From the NCBI GenBank assembly GCA_963975245.1, contig CAXBFJ010000004.1:124001-188000 (forward strand): a stretch of 64,000 nucleotides of DNA. The letters are read 5' to 3'. Below are positions 22,417-31,831 of this stretch, in pieces (positions within the stretch are counted from its first letter, which is position 1; the number at the start of each line of letters is the position of its first letter). This DNA is from Panacagrimonas sp963975245. GTDB taxonomy: Bacteria; Pseudomonadota; Gammaproteobacteria; Nevskiales; Nevskiaceae. The position numbers and the translations under genes were made by a program. A model generated the notes under the pieces. That model saw only the letters and a program-made list of their open reading frames with translations. It did not search any database and was not told the DNA's origin.

Positions 22417-23090
22417 TGCGGCAGCGGCGCTCGCGCAGTCGGTCGGAGACCCTTCCGCAGGATTACAGGGCGTCCGATGATCTTCCAGCCGACATGGATG
22501 CATTCATCGAGGAAGCGGCACGGCTGATCTGCGAGGAAGGGTACGCCGACTACCGGGCCGCCAAACAGAGAGCTGCCGAAGACCTGCGTTTGACGCTCAG
22601 CCCCAACGCCGTGGACAGCCGGAAGATCGAACTCCGCGTGCTGCAACGGCAGGAGTTGTTTGGGGGACAGGAATACCGGCAAACCCTGCTGGATATGCGC
22701 AAGGCCGGCCTGAGCCTGATGTCGCTCTTGCGGGACTTTGACCCGCGTCTTGCTGGCAGCTGCGTCAGCGGCGCCATCGGCCTTGGCCATAACGTTCAGA
22801 TTCACGTGATTGCCGAGCCGGCGGAGAGCGTGGACATTCACCTCATCAACCGCAACATCGCCTTCGAACAGGACGAGCGTCGCTACCGCATGGCCGATGG
22901 CCGCGAGTACCTGATCCCACTCTTGCATCTGGCCAGCGGCGACATTCCCGCCGATGTGGCTGTCTTTGCCGAAGATTCTCGGCGCAACCCGCCCCTGTCC
23001 CGCATCGATGGCCGACCAGCGAAGCGCCTTGACCTGGGTCAGCTAAAGGCACTCCTGAGTCAGGCTGACGCTACGCCCATCGAGCGCTGA
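22416..23090 (+). CDS. Conserved hypothetical protein, possible nucleotidyltransferase-like fold
   Basis: A 224-residue soluble protein with no signal or membrane segment. The N-terminal third is helical and charged (MDAFIEEAARLICEEGYADYRAAKQRAAEDLRL). The middle holds LAGSCVSGAIGLGHNVQIHVIA, which resembles the GS-turn of nucleotidyltransferases without an evident metal-binding DxD pair. I recall homologues in Beta- and Gammaproteobacteria labelled nucleotidyltransferase or misnamed UDP-N-acetylmuramate-alanine ligase. The stop of mrcA and this start share one base (TGATG), so translation is coupled. That hints at a cell-wall link, but the function is unknown. Confidence 0.75.
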   Translation: MRQRRSRSRSETLPQDYRASDDLPADMDAFIEEAARLICEEGYADYRAAKQRAAEDLRLTLSPNAVDSRKIELRVLQRQELFGGQEYRQTLLDMRKAGLSLMSLLRDFDPRLAGSCVSGAIGLGHNVQIHVIAEPAESVDIHLINRNIAFEQDERRYRMADGREYLIPLLHLASGDIPADVAVFAEDSRRNPPLSRIDGRPAKRLDLGQLKALLSQADATPIER

Positions 23091-23111
23091 TCAATCTCGG
23101 CGGGGGGGCAC

Positions 23112-23138
23112 AAAAAAAACCCCGCCGAAGCGGGGTTT
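23112..23138 (-). terminator. Terminator of gltA (shared with the convergent gene)
   Basis: The stem AACCCCGC/GCGGGGTT with loop CGAA (23118-23137) has eight A residues at 23112-23119 on the plus strand, which read as a U-tract on the gltA (minus) strand. It lies between the convergent stops at 23090 and 23159 and could also slow plus-strand transcription. Confidence 0.85.
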
Positions 23139-23158
23139 CTCAATCTGCGCTTGCTTGC

Positions 23159-24451
<1,293 letters not shown>

Positions 24452-24787
24452 CCGCTAGCTCCCAAATGATTGATTTAAATGACTTTGTAAATCCCAATTC
24501 GTGCCCGGATACCGTCATGCCGGCCTCACTGCAGATCAAGCAAGACCGCCGATTTCGGCGGGGATCCTTCACGGATCGGCCCGAAAGGGGCGGCTAGCTT
24601 AGCCACTTTTGAGGCCAGCCCGCTACCGCTTTCGACCGCCCGATTCCGTTCATCACGATTTCAGTGCGCAATTTCCGTACCTGACCCGCTCGCCAGAACC
24701 CGCGCCCTGAAAGGCCCTGCAGAACCTCGGCGAAAACAAAAAGGCCGCGACAATGCGCGGCCTATCTGTTTGAAGCCAAAGAAATTA
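24452..24787. other. gltA upstream region with consecutive short hairpins
   Basis: This 336-bp gap holds no gene. It contains the gltA leader and the rpmE2 terminator. Around 24546-24595 three short palindromes follow one another: CCGCCG-ATTT-CGGCGG (24546-24561), GATCC-TTCAC-GGATC (24563-24577), and GCCC-GAAA-GGGGC nearby. They lie about 100-140 bp from the gltA start and could be in its 5' leader or be transcription-end structures. No known riboswitch class is recognised. Confidence 0.4.
24733..24762 (-). terminator. Rho-independent terminator of rpmE2
   Basis: The 7-bp stem GGCCGCG/CGCGGCC (24743-24749 and 24756-24762, loop ACAATG) has AAAACAAAAA on its low-coordinate side, giving a U-rich tail on the minus strand. 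It lies 25 bp beyond the rpmE2 stop. Confidence 0.85.
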
Positions 24788-25036
24788 TTAGTTCTTGCCG
24801 GCGTAACGCTTCTTGAAGCGGTCCACACGACCACCGACTTCAACCTGTCGCTGCTTGCCGGTGTAGAACGGGTGCGAGAGGGAAGATGTATCGATGGCGA
24901 TCATCGGGTATTCCTCACCGTCGTCCCACTTGATCGTCTCGTCGGTCTTCGCCGTGGAGCGAATACGGAAGGAATGGCCAGCAGCGTTGTCCTTGAACAC
25001 GACGAAGCCGTAGTTCGGATGAATGCCGTCTTTCAT
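24788..25036 (-). CDS. rpmE2: 50S ribosomal protein L31, type B (zinc-independent)
   Basis: An 82-residue ribosomal protein starting MKDGIHPNYGFVVFKD and ending VDRFKKRYAGKN. It contains no cysteine at all, so it is the C-minus (type B) form that does not bind zinc; the C-plus form carries a CxxC pair. In many bacteria the type B gene is repressed by Zur and replaces L31 when zinc is scarce. The ATG at 25036 matches family starts; the upstream extension is not conserved. Confidence 0.95.
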   Translation of the reverse strand: MKDGIHPNYGFVVFKDNAAGHSFRIRSTAKTDETIKWDDGEEYPMIAIDTSSLSHPFYTGKQRQVEVGGRVDRFKKRYAGKN

Positions 25037-25127
25037 GATTGCAGCGCCCGCAAAAAAAGGGCGCGAATTGTAGGTCCGCACGGCAGCCGGCGCAAGCGCC
25101 CTGCTTTCGTGAGGACCCGGAATGCGG

Positions 25128-25319
25128 CTACAGGCTTGGAATTCGTCGCCCGTCGAGGCGCAGCGCGTCGGGCGCTTTGCCGTCGCTCGACACGATCGGC
25201 GCCTGCCGCATCCGAGAATCCGTCAGGTGAACGGGCCGGTTATACCGCAGCCAACCTGAAATCATCACGCCGATAACCGCGATAAGCAGACCGAGTGTGG
25301 TTGCCATTTCCATGTCCAT
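25128..25319 (-). CDS. Small single-span membrane protein (63 aa)
   Basis: The protein starts MDMEMATTLGLLIAVIGVMI, giving one membrane helix at about residues 7-24, followed by a polar tail of about 40 residues (RYNRPVHLTDSR and onward). A near-perfect AGGAGG lies 5 nt before the ATG at 25319, which is the best evidence that it is a real gene and fixes the start. It lies 91 bp upstream of rpmE2 on the same strand. I recognise no family. Confidence 0.6.
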   Translation of the reverse strand: MDMEMATTLGLLIAVIGVMISGWLRYNRPVHLTDSRMRQAPIVSSDGKAPDALRLDGRRIPSL

Positions 25320-25461
25320 GCTTGCCTCCTGAAGGTTTAGATCTTGTCTCCGGGGGCGTGCTGACACTTCCGCCTCCCTCGGAGTCAATATCTGCCGAAC
25401 GCACAGCCGGGGCCCTGCGCTCCCGACGAAGGGGTCAGATCAGCAGGTCGAAGGACGAAAA

Positions 25462-26310
25462 TCAGGCATCCGCTGCGTTAGTCAGGGCCAGCTGAACCGG
25501 CTCCTTGCCGTAACGCTCCCTGAGCCATCGCTCCTGAAAGACGTAACGCGAGACCTGTGAGACGTCATAGAGATACCAGGCGTTGACCGAACCGCCCACC
25601 ACCGCGCCAATCACCGGCAACATGCCCGCGGCCTTTCGTCGTCCCAGATTGATACCCAGCTTGCCGGCAAGGTTGCGCAGGGAAAAGATCGCCGCTTCCT
25701 TGGCCATTTCACGCTCGGCTGCCCGCTCGACGCCGTCTCGCCAGGCCGCTTCATCCAGCGCTGCAGGGGCGAAGTTGCGCAGGGCCTCAACAGCGGTTTG
25801 TTTCTCCTCCAGGCTGTTGGCTGACGCCAGCGCAAAGATCCCGATGGCGAGTTTGCGCAGATGGGCCTGACCCAGATTCTCGCCGTAGCACAGCGCGATG
25901 CGATGAATCGTTCGCAATGCCAACGCGATCAGGGTGGGCACGTCGGCAACCATGCCGGCGGCGCCGGCGATGCCGAAGGCGGCGCCACCGGCACCTGCCA
26001 TGGCCATGGCACGGCGCTGCTCGGTCCGCATGAGTTGGTCGCAGTCCGCCAGATCCAGCGCTCGAAGCTGTTCAAGTGTGCCCACCTGCGCACGCTTGAG
26101 AATGCTGCTCTCATCCGACAGTTTCTCGGCAACCTTGTTGACGCTTTCCAAGGCGGCGCGCAACGCCTCTTCCGGCACCATGGCCTGAACCGCACCGGCG
26201 ATCTTGCCGCTGGGGCGAGCCAGCAAGCGGGTCCCCCAGCCCGGTTCGGCTTCGTGCCAACTACTGATCTGGTGAAGTTGTTTCTGTTCGTAGGGGTTGA
26301 GTTCTTTCAT
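25462..26310 (-). CDS. EcsC family protein
   Basis: A 282-residue protein of the EcsC family (named after Bacillus EcsC, function unclear). It shows the family's alanine/glycine-rich hydrophobic stretches: AMAGAGGAAFGIAGAAGMVADVP followed by LIALALRTIHRIALCYG, and AAGMLPVIGAVVGGSVNAWYLYDV near the C-terminus, with VFQERWL at the end. The ATG at 26310 has AAGGA 8 nt upstream; the ORF opens further up but without support. It is divergent from the NRDE gene, 66 bp away. Confidence 0.85.
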   Translation of the reverse strand: MKELNPYEQKQLHQISSWHEAEPGWGTRLLARPSGKIAGAVQAMVPEEALRAALESVNKVAEKLSDESSILKRAQVGTLEQLRALDLADCDQLMRTEQRRAMAMAGAGGAAFGIAGAAGMVADVPTLIALALRTIHRIALCYGENLGQAHLRKLAIGIFALASANSLEEKQTAVEALRNFAPAALDEAAWRDGVERAAEREMAKEAAIFSLRNLAGKLGINLGRRKAAGMLPVIGAVVGGSVNAWYLYDVSQVSRYVFQERWLRERYGKEPVQLALTNAADA

Positions 26311-26376
26311 CGCCTGTTCCTTCGAAGCCTGTGGTGCACGTTGACAGCGAAGCTGCGCCCGCAACAGTCTGCGCGA

Positions 26377-27150
26377 ATGTGCCTGATTGCCTTTGCCTTC
26401 AATGTTCGTGCGGATTATCCGCTGCTGCTCGTTGCCAACCGTGACGAGTTCCACGACCGAGCCGCAGCACCCATGGACTGGTGGGACGATGCCCCCGACG
26501 TGCTGGCCGGTCGCGACCTGCGCGAGCAGGGAACCTGGCTGGGTGTGTCACGTAACGGTCGTGCAGCAGCTGTGACCAATGTCCGGCTCCCGGCTGATAT
26601 GGCTCGCCATCATTCCTTGTCTCGCGGAAAGCTGATTTCTGACTATCTCAGAGGCGCATTAGGCGCGCATGAATTTGCGGCCTCGCTGGAAGCAGACGCC
26701 AGCAAGTTTGGCGCTTTCAACCTGCTTCTCTACCAACCCGGCGCTTTGCTCTACGTGCGCAATGTGCCCAATTTTTCCTGCACCGAAGTCAGCGCCGGGG
26801 TACACGCACTGAGCAACGCGCAACTCGATGATCCGTGGCCAAAGGCCTGCGTGGTACAGAAGGCCATGGAACAGTGGGTAGCAACCGATCTCTCCGACGA
26901 GGCCAGTTTGTTGTCGAGCATGCATAGCGACGCGCGTGCGCCGGATGAGCAGCTGCCAGATACCGGCGTCGGGCTGGAAATGGAACGCATGCTTTCGCCC
27001 GCGTTTATTCGGACCCCGACCTACGGTACGCGCTGCACCAGCGTGTTGCGCATGGGTGCAGATCATCAGATTTCGCTACGCGAGATCCGGTTCAATGCCA
27101 ATGGTCAGCGCAGCGGAGAGCGCCGAGAAATATTCGTCGCCTCTGCCTGA
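26377..27150 (+). CDS. NRDE/TANGO2 family protein
   Basis: A 257-residue protein beginning MCLIAFAF and containing VANRDEFHDRAAAPMDWW, the NRDE motif that names the family, plus GTWLGVSRNGRAAAVTNVR. The eukaryotic member TANGO2 is implicated in Golgi organisation and heme or lipid trafficking; bacterial homologues have been linked to heme mobilisation. The catalytic chemistry is unknown. The Cys2 following Met1 is conserved and could be an N-terminal nucleophile after processing. It is divergent from the EcsC gene. Confidence 0.88.
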   Translation: MCLIAFAFNVRADYPLLLVANRDEFHDRAAAPMDWWDDAPDVLAGRDLREQGTWLGVSRNGRAAAVTNVRLPADMARHHSLSRGKLISDYLRGALGAHEFAASLEADASKFGAFNLLLYQPGALLYVRNVPNFSCTEVSAGVHALSNAQLDDPWPKACVVQKAMEQWVATDLSDEASLLSSMHSDARAPDEQLPDTGVGLEMERMLSPAFIRTPTYGTRCTSVLRMGADHQISLREIRFNANGQRSGERREIFVASA

Positions 27151-27162
27151 GGAAGCAGGCGT

Positions 27163-27483
27163 TCAATCCGGCACTTGACCGCAAGACCAGCAGGCGGCGA
27201 AGTTTCCCGGCACCAGCTCGCCGCAGGCGCATTTCCAGGGTGGCGTGGCGACCTGCTTGCTCTGGTATTCCGCCAACAATTCCGCTGCACGCTCGCGGTC
27301 CCGCTCATCACGCAAGACGACGCGCGGGTAGGGGTCTGCGGCGAGTTCCCCGCGACCCGCCCACAACAGGGAACCCATGACATCGCATTCAATGCGTTCG
27401 GCCTGCAGCAGATTGATCACGATCTGCGCCTCTACCGGATCGGCAGCCATGTAGACGGGTTCGCGCGAAGGGACTTTGGCCAT
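27163..27483 (-). CDS. DUF2007-type protein with C-terminal zinc ribbon
   Basis: A 106-residue protein. Residues 8-70 match the DUF2007 (putative prokaryotic signal-transducing) fold: VYMAADPVEAQIVINLLQAERIEC, then DPYPRVVLRDERDRERAAELLAEY. The C-terminus carries CACGELVPGNFAACWSCG, a zinc-ribbon-like pair of cysteine knuckles. The role is unknown. It is convergent with the NRDE gene (12 bp between stops). Confidence 0.75.
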   Translation of the reverse strand: MAKVPSREPVYMAADPVEAQIVINLLQAERIECDVMGSLLWAGRGELAADPYPRVVLRDERDRERAAELLAEYQSKQVATPPWKCACGELVPGNFAACWSCGQVPD

Positions 27484-27521
27484 GCCCCACTATGGCCCAT
27501 CTCATCTTAGGCCGACAGCAT

Positions 27522-28343
27522 TCAGGGGTCTGGCACAAACCCGCTTCGCGGGAAGGGTCGCGGCGGTTGCGGCACATGAACATCGCGCGGGGCCGGAATA
27601 ATGCCCTGCGCAACGAGGTTGGCGTGCGAATCATAGTAGATGGCAATGATGCGATCGGGTGATTGAGACGCGCGCTGGAACTCAACCTCACGTGCGAACG
27701 AGTCCTCGCGCCGACCGTGGCCGGTACCGAGCTTTTCGGATCTCCTCTGCGGCACGGGCTGCACCGCTCTGCCACTGGCCGCAGCCTCATCGCGCATCTC
27801 AGACTCTGATTCCGCCATGGGAGCCCGCTCCTGTTGCGGTCCGGGCGCCGACCGATCCAGTTCCTGCCGATCTTTCTGCCACCACCGGCAGCAGGGCCGG
27901 GCTTGTTCCCGAAACAGAGCTACACCGATGACGCCGACATCACCCGGCCTGCCGGTACGGGCCGCATAGGCATTGGGCAAACGAGTGAAATAAAAGCGCG
28001 CAATTTCACTCAGGTTCTTGCGCCAACCTTCGATTCGGGTCTGTTCGTGTGCACCCACCACGTAACCCGCCTGATCGACATCCGCGGTCTGGCCGGTGAC
28101 GACATTGACGCCGTCGACGCTGGTGACGGCCAGCATCCGCGTGCCGCTTCGATTGTGCAGTCGGATGTCGTACTCGTTCCCCGGCTGTCCAACCACATAG
28201 CGTCGCCCTTCATGCTGGTAGATCGGCAGTTCGTGGCCATCAGCGCGATCAAATATTTTTACATCGATACTGGATCGCGCAGCCACCGGCGCCGCAGCTG
28301 CGGCCAGACCAAGCACAACGAGAAAATGGCAGAGACTTCGCAT
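27522..28343 (-). CDS. Conserved exported protein of unknown function
   Basis: A 273-residue protein with a cleavable signal peptide (MRSLCHFLVVLGLAAAAAPVAA). The N-terminal domain (about residues 23-145) is the conserved part: VKIFDRADGHELPIYQHEGRRYVVGQPGNEYDIRL, LAVTSVDGVNVVTGQTAD, and AYAARTGRPGDVGVIGVALF. The middle (150-215) is a low-complexity linker rich in Gln, Arg and Glu. The C-terminal part ends proline-rich. I recall similar exported proteins across Beta- and Gammaproteobacteria with no assigned function. Confidence 0.75.
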   Translation of the reverse strand: MRSLCHFLVVLGLAAAAAPVAARSSIDVKIFDRADGHELPIYQHEGRRYVVGQPGNEYDIRLHNRSGTRMLAVTSVDGVNVVTGQTADVDQAGYVVGAHEQTRIEGWRKNLSEIARFYFTRLPNAYAARTGRPGDVGVIGVALFREQARPCCRWWQKDRQELDRSAPGPQQERAPMAESESEMRDEAAASGRAVQPVPQRRSEKLGTGHGRREDSFAREVEFQRASQSPDRIIAIYYDSHANLVAQGIIPAPRDVHVPQPPRPFPRSGFVPDP

Positions 28344-28431
28344 GGCCCAACTCCGTGATCGTGATGGACCTGTAAACGAAGCAGGGGCGTCAGCGGGGTT
28401 AAACCGGGTTCACGCTCTGAAAACCACGGTT

Positions 28432-29172
28432 TCAGGCCAGTCGAAGCCCCCCATCGACGGGAAGGATGGCGCCGTTGAGATATTCGGCTTCCGGCGACAG
28501 CAGAAACTTCACTGCATGCGCCACTTCTCGTTCGCCACCAAGACGCTTGAGAGGGATTTTCTCGACTTCAGCAGCCAGTTTGTCCGGCTCGAATTGTGGC
28601 GTGTCGGCCCACAGCATATGTCCCGGGGCAACGCCGTTTACGCGCAGCCGGGGCGCCAGTTCCACAGCCAAAGCCTCGGTCACGGTCCACAAGCCGCCCT
28701 TGGCAGCGAGGTAGGCGCTGAAACCGGACATGGGTTTGCGCGCATGCACATCAAGGATGTTGACGATGCTGCCACCGTCGCTGAGCAAGGGCGCACAAGC
28801 CTGTGCGAGAAACAGCGGCGCACGCAGATTGCTGGCGATCAGATCTTCAAACTGTTCAGCGCTCAGACTGCCCAGGGGCGTTGAAAAATAGCTTGATGCG
28901 TTGTTGACCAGCGCATCAAGCCGGCCCCAGGCGGCGTGTGCATTGACCGCGAGTGGGCCCAACTCGTCCAGATTCTGCAAAGCGGCCTGGAAAACCCGCG
29001 CGGAATCACTTCGCAGGGCGTTGAGTTCTTCAACCAGGGCCTGCGCCTCTTGTGTCGATGTATTGCAGTGCAGCGCGACGCGCGCGCCCTGCGCATGGAG
29101 TTCGCGCGCAATCTGCGCACCAATTCTGCGCGCCGCACCGGTGATCAGAATCACGGACTGCTCGTACTTCAT
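28432..29172 (-). CDS. folM: Pteridine reductase (FolM/PTR1-like SDR)
   Basis: A 246-residue short-chain dehydrogenase. The cofactor turn ITGAARRIGAQIARELHAQG, with its RRIG, marks the pteridine reductase subgroup that reduces dihydrobiopterin or dihydrofolate with NADPH. NNASSYFSTPLGSL replaces the usual NNAS turn, and the catalytic tyrosine/lysine appear as SAYLAAKGGLW. The C-terminus NGAILPVDGGLRL is standard. The ATG at 29172 gives the family start; the ORF opens 45 codons earlier without support. FolM supports folate or molybdopterin-related pterin metabolism. Confidence 0.85.
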   Translation of the reverse strand: MKYEQSVILITGAARRIGAQIARELHAQGARVALHCNTSTQEAQALVEELNALRSDSARVFQAALQNLDELGPLAVNAHAAWGRLDALVNNASSYFSTPLGSLSAEQFEDLIASNLRAPLFLAQACAPLLSDGGSIVNILDVHARKPMSGFSAYLAAKGGLWTVTEALAVELAPRLRVNGVAPGHMLWADTPQFEPDKLAAEVEKIPLKRLGGEREVAHAVKFLLSPEAEYLNGAILPVDGGLRLA

Positions 29173-29424
29173 GTTCTCAAAAGTCTGCCTGAGGTGCTGG
29201 AACCAGTGTGTGAGACGCAGATTGCCCCCGTAATGAAGCATCTGCCGGTATCTGCGCCTGGCAGGACCGCGACCCTGCCGGACGGTAACGGTACATGTCT
29301 TGCACATTCAATTCGCGCGACCTTGCACCTGTCAATTCGCTGCTGAGTTCACCTGGTCTCCGTCACGTCATCGCCGGTCCCTTATCATCGCGCGGCAACC
29401 CGTACCTTACTGAGCCTGTCCAAC

Positions 29425-30210
29425 TTGAACGAAATTCTTGAAGCCATTCTTCTCGGCGTCATTGAGGGACTCACCGAATTCCTGCCGATTTCCAGCACCG
29501 GACACCTGCTCATTGCGCAGCACTGGCTGGGTCGGCGCACCGATCTGTTCAACATTGCCATCCAGGCCGGCGCAATTCTGGCGGTCACGATGGTCTATCG
29601 CGCGCGCATCTGGGAATTGGCAACGGGACTGCGCGACCCGCAGTACCGGGACTACACCTTCAAGCTGGCCAGCGCATTCCTGATTACTGCAGTTCTCGGC
29701 CTGGCGGCCAAGGCCCTGGGAGCGGAACTGCCAGAAACCGTTACGCCAATTGGCATTGCACTGATTGTTGGCGGCATCGCGATCCTGCTGGTGGAGCGCC
29801 ACGTCGCGAAGCTGCCACCGCGCGAGACAGTGACCTGGGCAGTGGTGGTTGCCGTGGGCATTGCACAGGTCGTGGCCGGCGTGTTCCCGGGCACATCGCG
29901 CTCTGCGGCAGCCATTTTTGCAGCGATGTTGCTGGGCCTGAGCGCGCGCCCGCGTGCAGCCGAGTTCGCGTTTCTGGTCGGCATTCCCACCATGTTCGCG
30001 GCAACCGGCTACGCCCTGATGGAAACTTGGCTGAGCCCGGGCGCCGCTGCCAGCGAACCCTGGCTGGAACTGGGCATTGCCTTTGTGGTTTCAGCGGTGA
30101 CGGGTTTTGCTGCGGTGAAGTGGCTGCTGCACTACGTTTCCGGAAACAGCTTCACCCCGTTCGCGTGGTACCGCATCGGACTCGGCCTTTTTCTATTGAC
30201 CGCAATCTGA
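29425..30210 (+). CDS. uppP: Undecaprenyl-diphosphate phosphatase
   Basis: A 261-residue polytopic membrane enzyme that recycles the undecaprenyl lipid carrier for cell-wall and surface polysaccharide synthesis. Motif 1, EGLTEFLPISSTGHLLIA, and motif 2, VFPGTSRSAAAIFAA, contain the BacA catalytic residues (Glu, Ser, Arg). The start is a TTG; MNEILEAILLGVIEG is the normal family N-terminus. It is convergent with rfbB, with only 4 bp between stops. Confidence 0.95.
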   Translation: MNEILEAILLGVIEGLTEFLPISSTGHLLIAQHWLGRRTDLFNIAIQAGAILAVTMVYRARIWELATGLRDPQYRDYTFKLASAFLITAVLGLAAKALGAELPETVTPIGIALIVGGIAILLVERHVAKLPPRETVTWAVVVAVGIAQVVAGVFPGTSRSAAAIFAAMLLGLSARPRAAEFAFLVGIPTMFAATGYALMETWLSPGAAASEPWLELGIAFVVSAVTGFAAVKWLLHYVSGNSFTPFAWYRIGLGLFLLTAI

Positions 30211-30214
30211 GCAC

Positions 30215-31276
30215 TCAGCGCTGGGCGTAGTTCTGCGCGATCCAGCGCTGATAGTCACCGCTCTGGACCGAGGCCACCCACTCGCTGTTGTCCAGATACC
30301 AGTCCACGGTATGGGCGAGACCCGTCTCGAAGCTCTCGCGCGGCGTCCACTGCAGGTCACGCTCGATCTTGCTGGAGTCGATCGCGTAACGCTGATCGTG
30401 GCCGGGGCGATCCTTCACATAGGTGATAAGGCGCGCGTGCGGAGCGCCCTGCGGCCTGCGCTGGTCAAGAATCTCGCAGAGGCGATTGACCACATCAATG
30501 TTGCGACGCTCGGCCTTGCCGCCGACGTTGTAGGTTTCACCGACCTTGCCGCGTTCAAGGACTGCGCGCAGCGCACGGGCATGGTCGTCCACATAGAGCC
30601 AGTCGCGCACATTCAGGCCATCGCCGTAGACCGGCAACGGCTTGCCCGTCAAAGCGTTGGCAATCATCAGCGGGATTAGCTTTTCCGGAAACTGATAGGG
30701 GCCGTAATTGTTCGAGCAGTTGGTCATCAGGGTCGGCAGGCCGTAGGTGTGATGCCAGGCACGAACCAGATGATCAGAACCGGCCTTGCTCGCTGAATAC
30801 GGTGAATTGGGCGCGTATGCCGTGACTTCGCTGAAGGCGGGATCGTCAGCGGCGAGCGAACCGAACACTTCATCGGTAGAAATATGATGAAAGCGAAACG
30901 CCTCCCGCGCGGGTCCGGACAAGCTTTGGTAATAGGCGCTGGCCTCCTGCAGGAGCGTGAGTGTCCCCATCACATTGGTCGAGACAAATTCTGCGGGTCC
31001 GGTGATGGAACGGTCGACGTGGCTCTCGGCGGCCAGATGGAGAATGGCGCGAGGCTGATGGGCCTCGATGGCCTTTCTTACGGCGCTGGCATCGCGGATA
31101 TCTGCCCGAATCAGCGTATGCCGGTCCGAATTCAGGGCTGCACCCAGGGATTGCGGATTTCCCGCATAGGTCAGCGCGTCGAACGAAACCACGTGCTCAT
31201 CGGTTTCAGCGATCAGCTGGCGGACGAGGCAGGAGCCGATGAAGCCGGCAGCGCCGGTGACCAGAAGTGGAGCCAT
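30215..31276 (-). CDS. rfbB: dTDP-glucose 4,6-dehydratase
   Basis: A 353-residue extended SDR making dTDP-4-keto-6-deoxyglucose for rhamnose and other deoxysugars. Motifs are TGAAGFIGSCLVRQL (NAD), HLAAESHVDRSI, HISTDEVFGSL (catalytic Asp-Glu), YSASKAGSDHLV (Tyr and Lys), and FPEKLIPLMI. It lacks the usual rfbACD partners next to it, so the pathway is presumably completed elsewhere. Confidence 0.95.
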   Translation of the reverse strand: MAPLLVTGAAGFIGSCLVRQLIAETDEHVVSFDALTYAGNPQSLGAALNSDRHTLIRADIRDASAVRKAIEAHQPRAILHLAAESHVDRSITGPAEFVSTNVMGTLTLLQEASAYYQSLSGPAREAFRFHHISTDEVFGSLAADDPAFSEVTAYAPNSPYSASKAGSDHLVRAWHHTYGLPTLMTNCSNNYGPYQFPEKLIPLMIANALTGKPLPVYGDGLNVRDWLYVDDHARALRAVLERGKVGETYNVGGKAERRNIDVVNRLCEILDQRRPQGAPHARLITYVKDRPGHDQRYAIDSSKIERDLQWTPRESFETGLAHTVDWYLDNSEWVASVQSGDYQRWIAQNYAQR

Positions 31277-31443
31277 CGTGCGGAATTCATGTCAAAAGGG
31301 GCGGGCACATTAGCCGACGCCCCGCACTGAGCAAAATCGGCCGCTCCCGAAATTGCGGCAAGACCGCTCGCCCGGCTTCGTTGACAGCTTGAATAGTCGC
31401 TCCTAAGCTGCGATGGCTACTGAAAATTTACTTGGAGCACGCC

Positions 31444-31743
31444 GTGCGTAAAATCATTCTGAGCCTGACCGCCGCCCTGGCGATGATGCTTGCCTCAACC
31501 ACGGCGTCTGCCGATCAGTATCGCGATTCGGTCGACGATACCCCCTCCGCTGGTGCCATGGCTTTTGATCTGGTGCTGGTCCGCCCGGTTTCACTGGTGG
31601 CCACCGTGCTTGGAACCGGACTGTTCGTGTTGCAGCTGCCGCTGTCTCTGATTCAGGGCACGCCGCCCAGCGATCCGGCACGCAAGCTGATCATGGAACC
31701 CGCCAAGTTCACCTTTGAGCGCCCGCTCGGCGCCATGGAATGA
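31444..31743 (+). CDS. Small exported protein with a C-terminal membrane span
   Basis: A 99-residue protein. The signal peptide MRKIILSLTAALAMMLASTTASA is followed by a short polar segment and one hydrophobic stretch (VLVRPVSLVATVLGTGLFVLQLPLSLI), then TFERPLG. Similar small proteins are frequent in Beta- and Gammaproteobacteria and are sometimes labelled multidrug transporter without evidence. GGAG lies 6 nt before the GTG at 31444, which I prefer to the TTG at 31432. It has its own strong terminator and is monocistronic. Confidence 0.75.
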   Translation: MRKIILSLTAALAMMLASTTASADQYRDSVDDTPSAGAMAFDLVLVRPVSLVATVLGTGLFVLQLPLSLIQGTPPSDPARKLIMEPAKFTFERPLGAME

Positions 31744-31770
31744 GTCTTTAGTTTCGCGGTGATGATTGCG

Positions 31771-31808
31771 ATCCCCCGAACCTGGAAACAGGTCCGGGGG
31801 ATTTTTTT
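31771..31808 (+). terminator. Strong rho-independent terminator
   Basis: A long stem starting ATCCCCCG and closing CGGGGGAT, continued inward by ACCTG/CAGGT around a GAAA tetraloop, is followed by seven T residues. It ends the small exported-protein gene and stands 23 bp before the convergent M16 peptidase stop. Confidence 0.95.
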
Positions 31809-31831
31809 GCCCTGAATTGCCGCGCTTTCGA

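Noticed and set aside
25420..25445. GGGGTCAG-type motif like RAYT-linked repeats near 25431
   Set aside because: Only a single short half-site is present and no palindrome or transposase is near; chance is likely.
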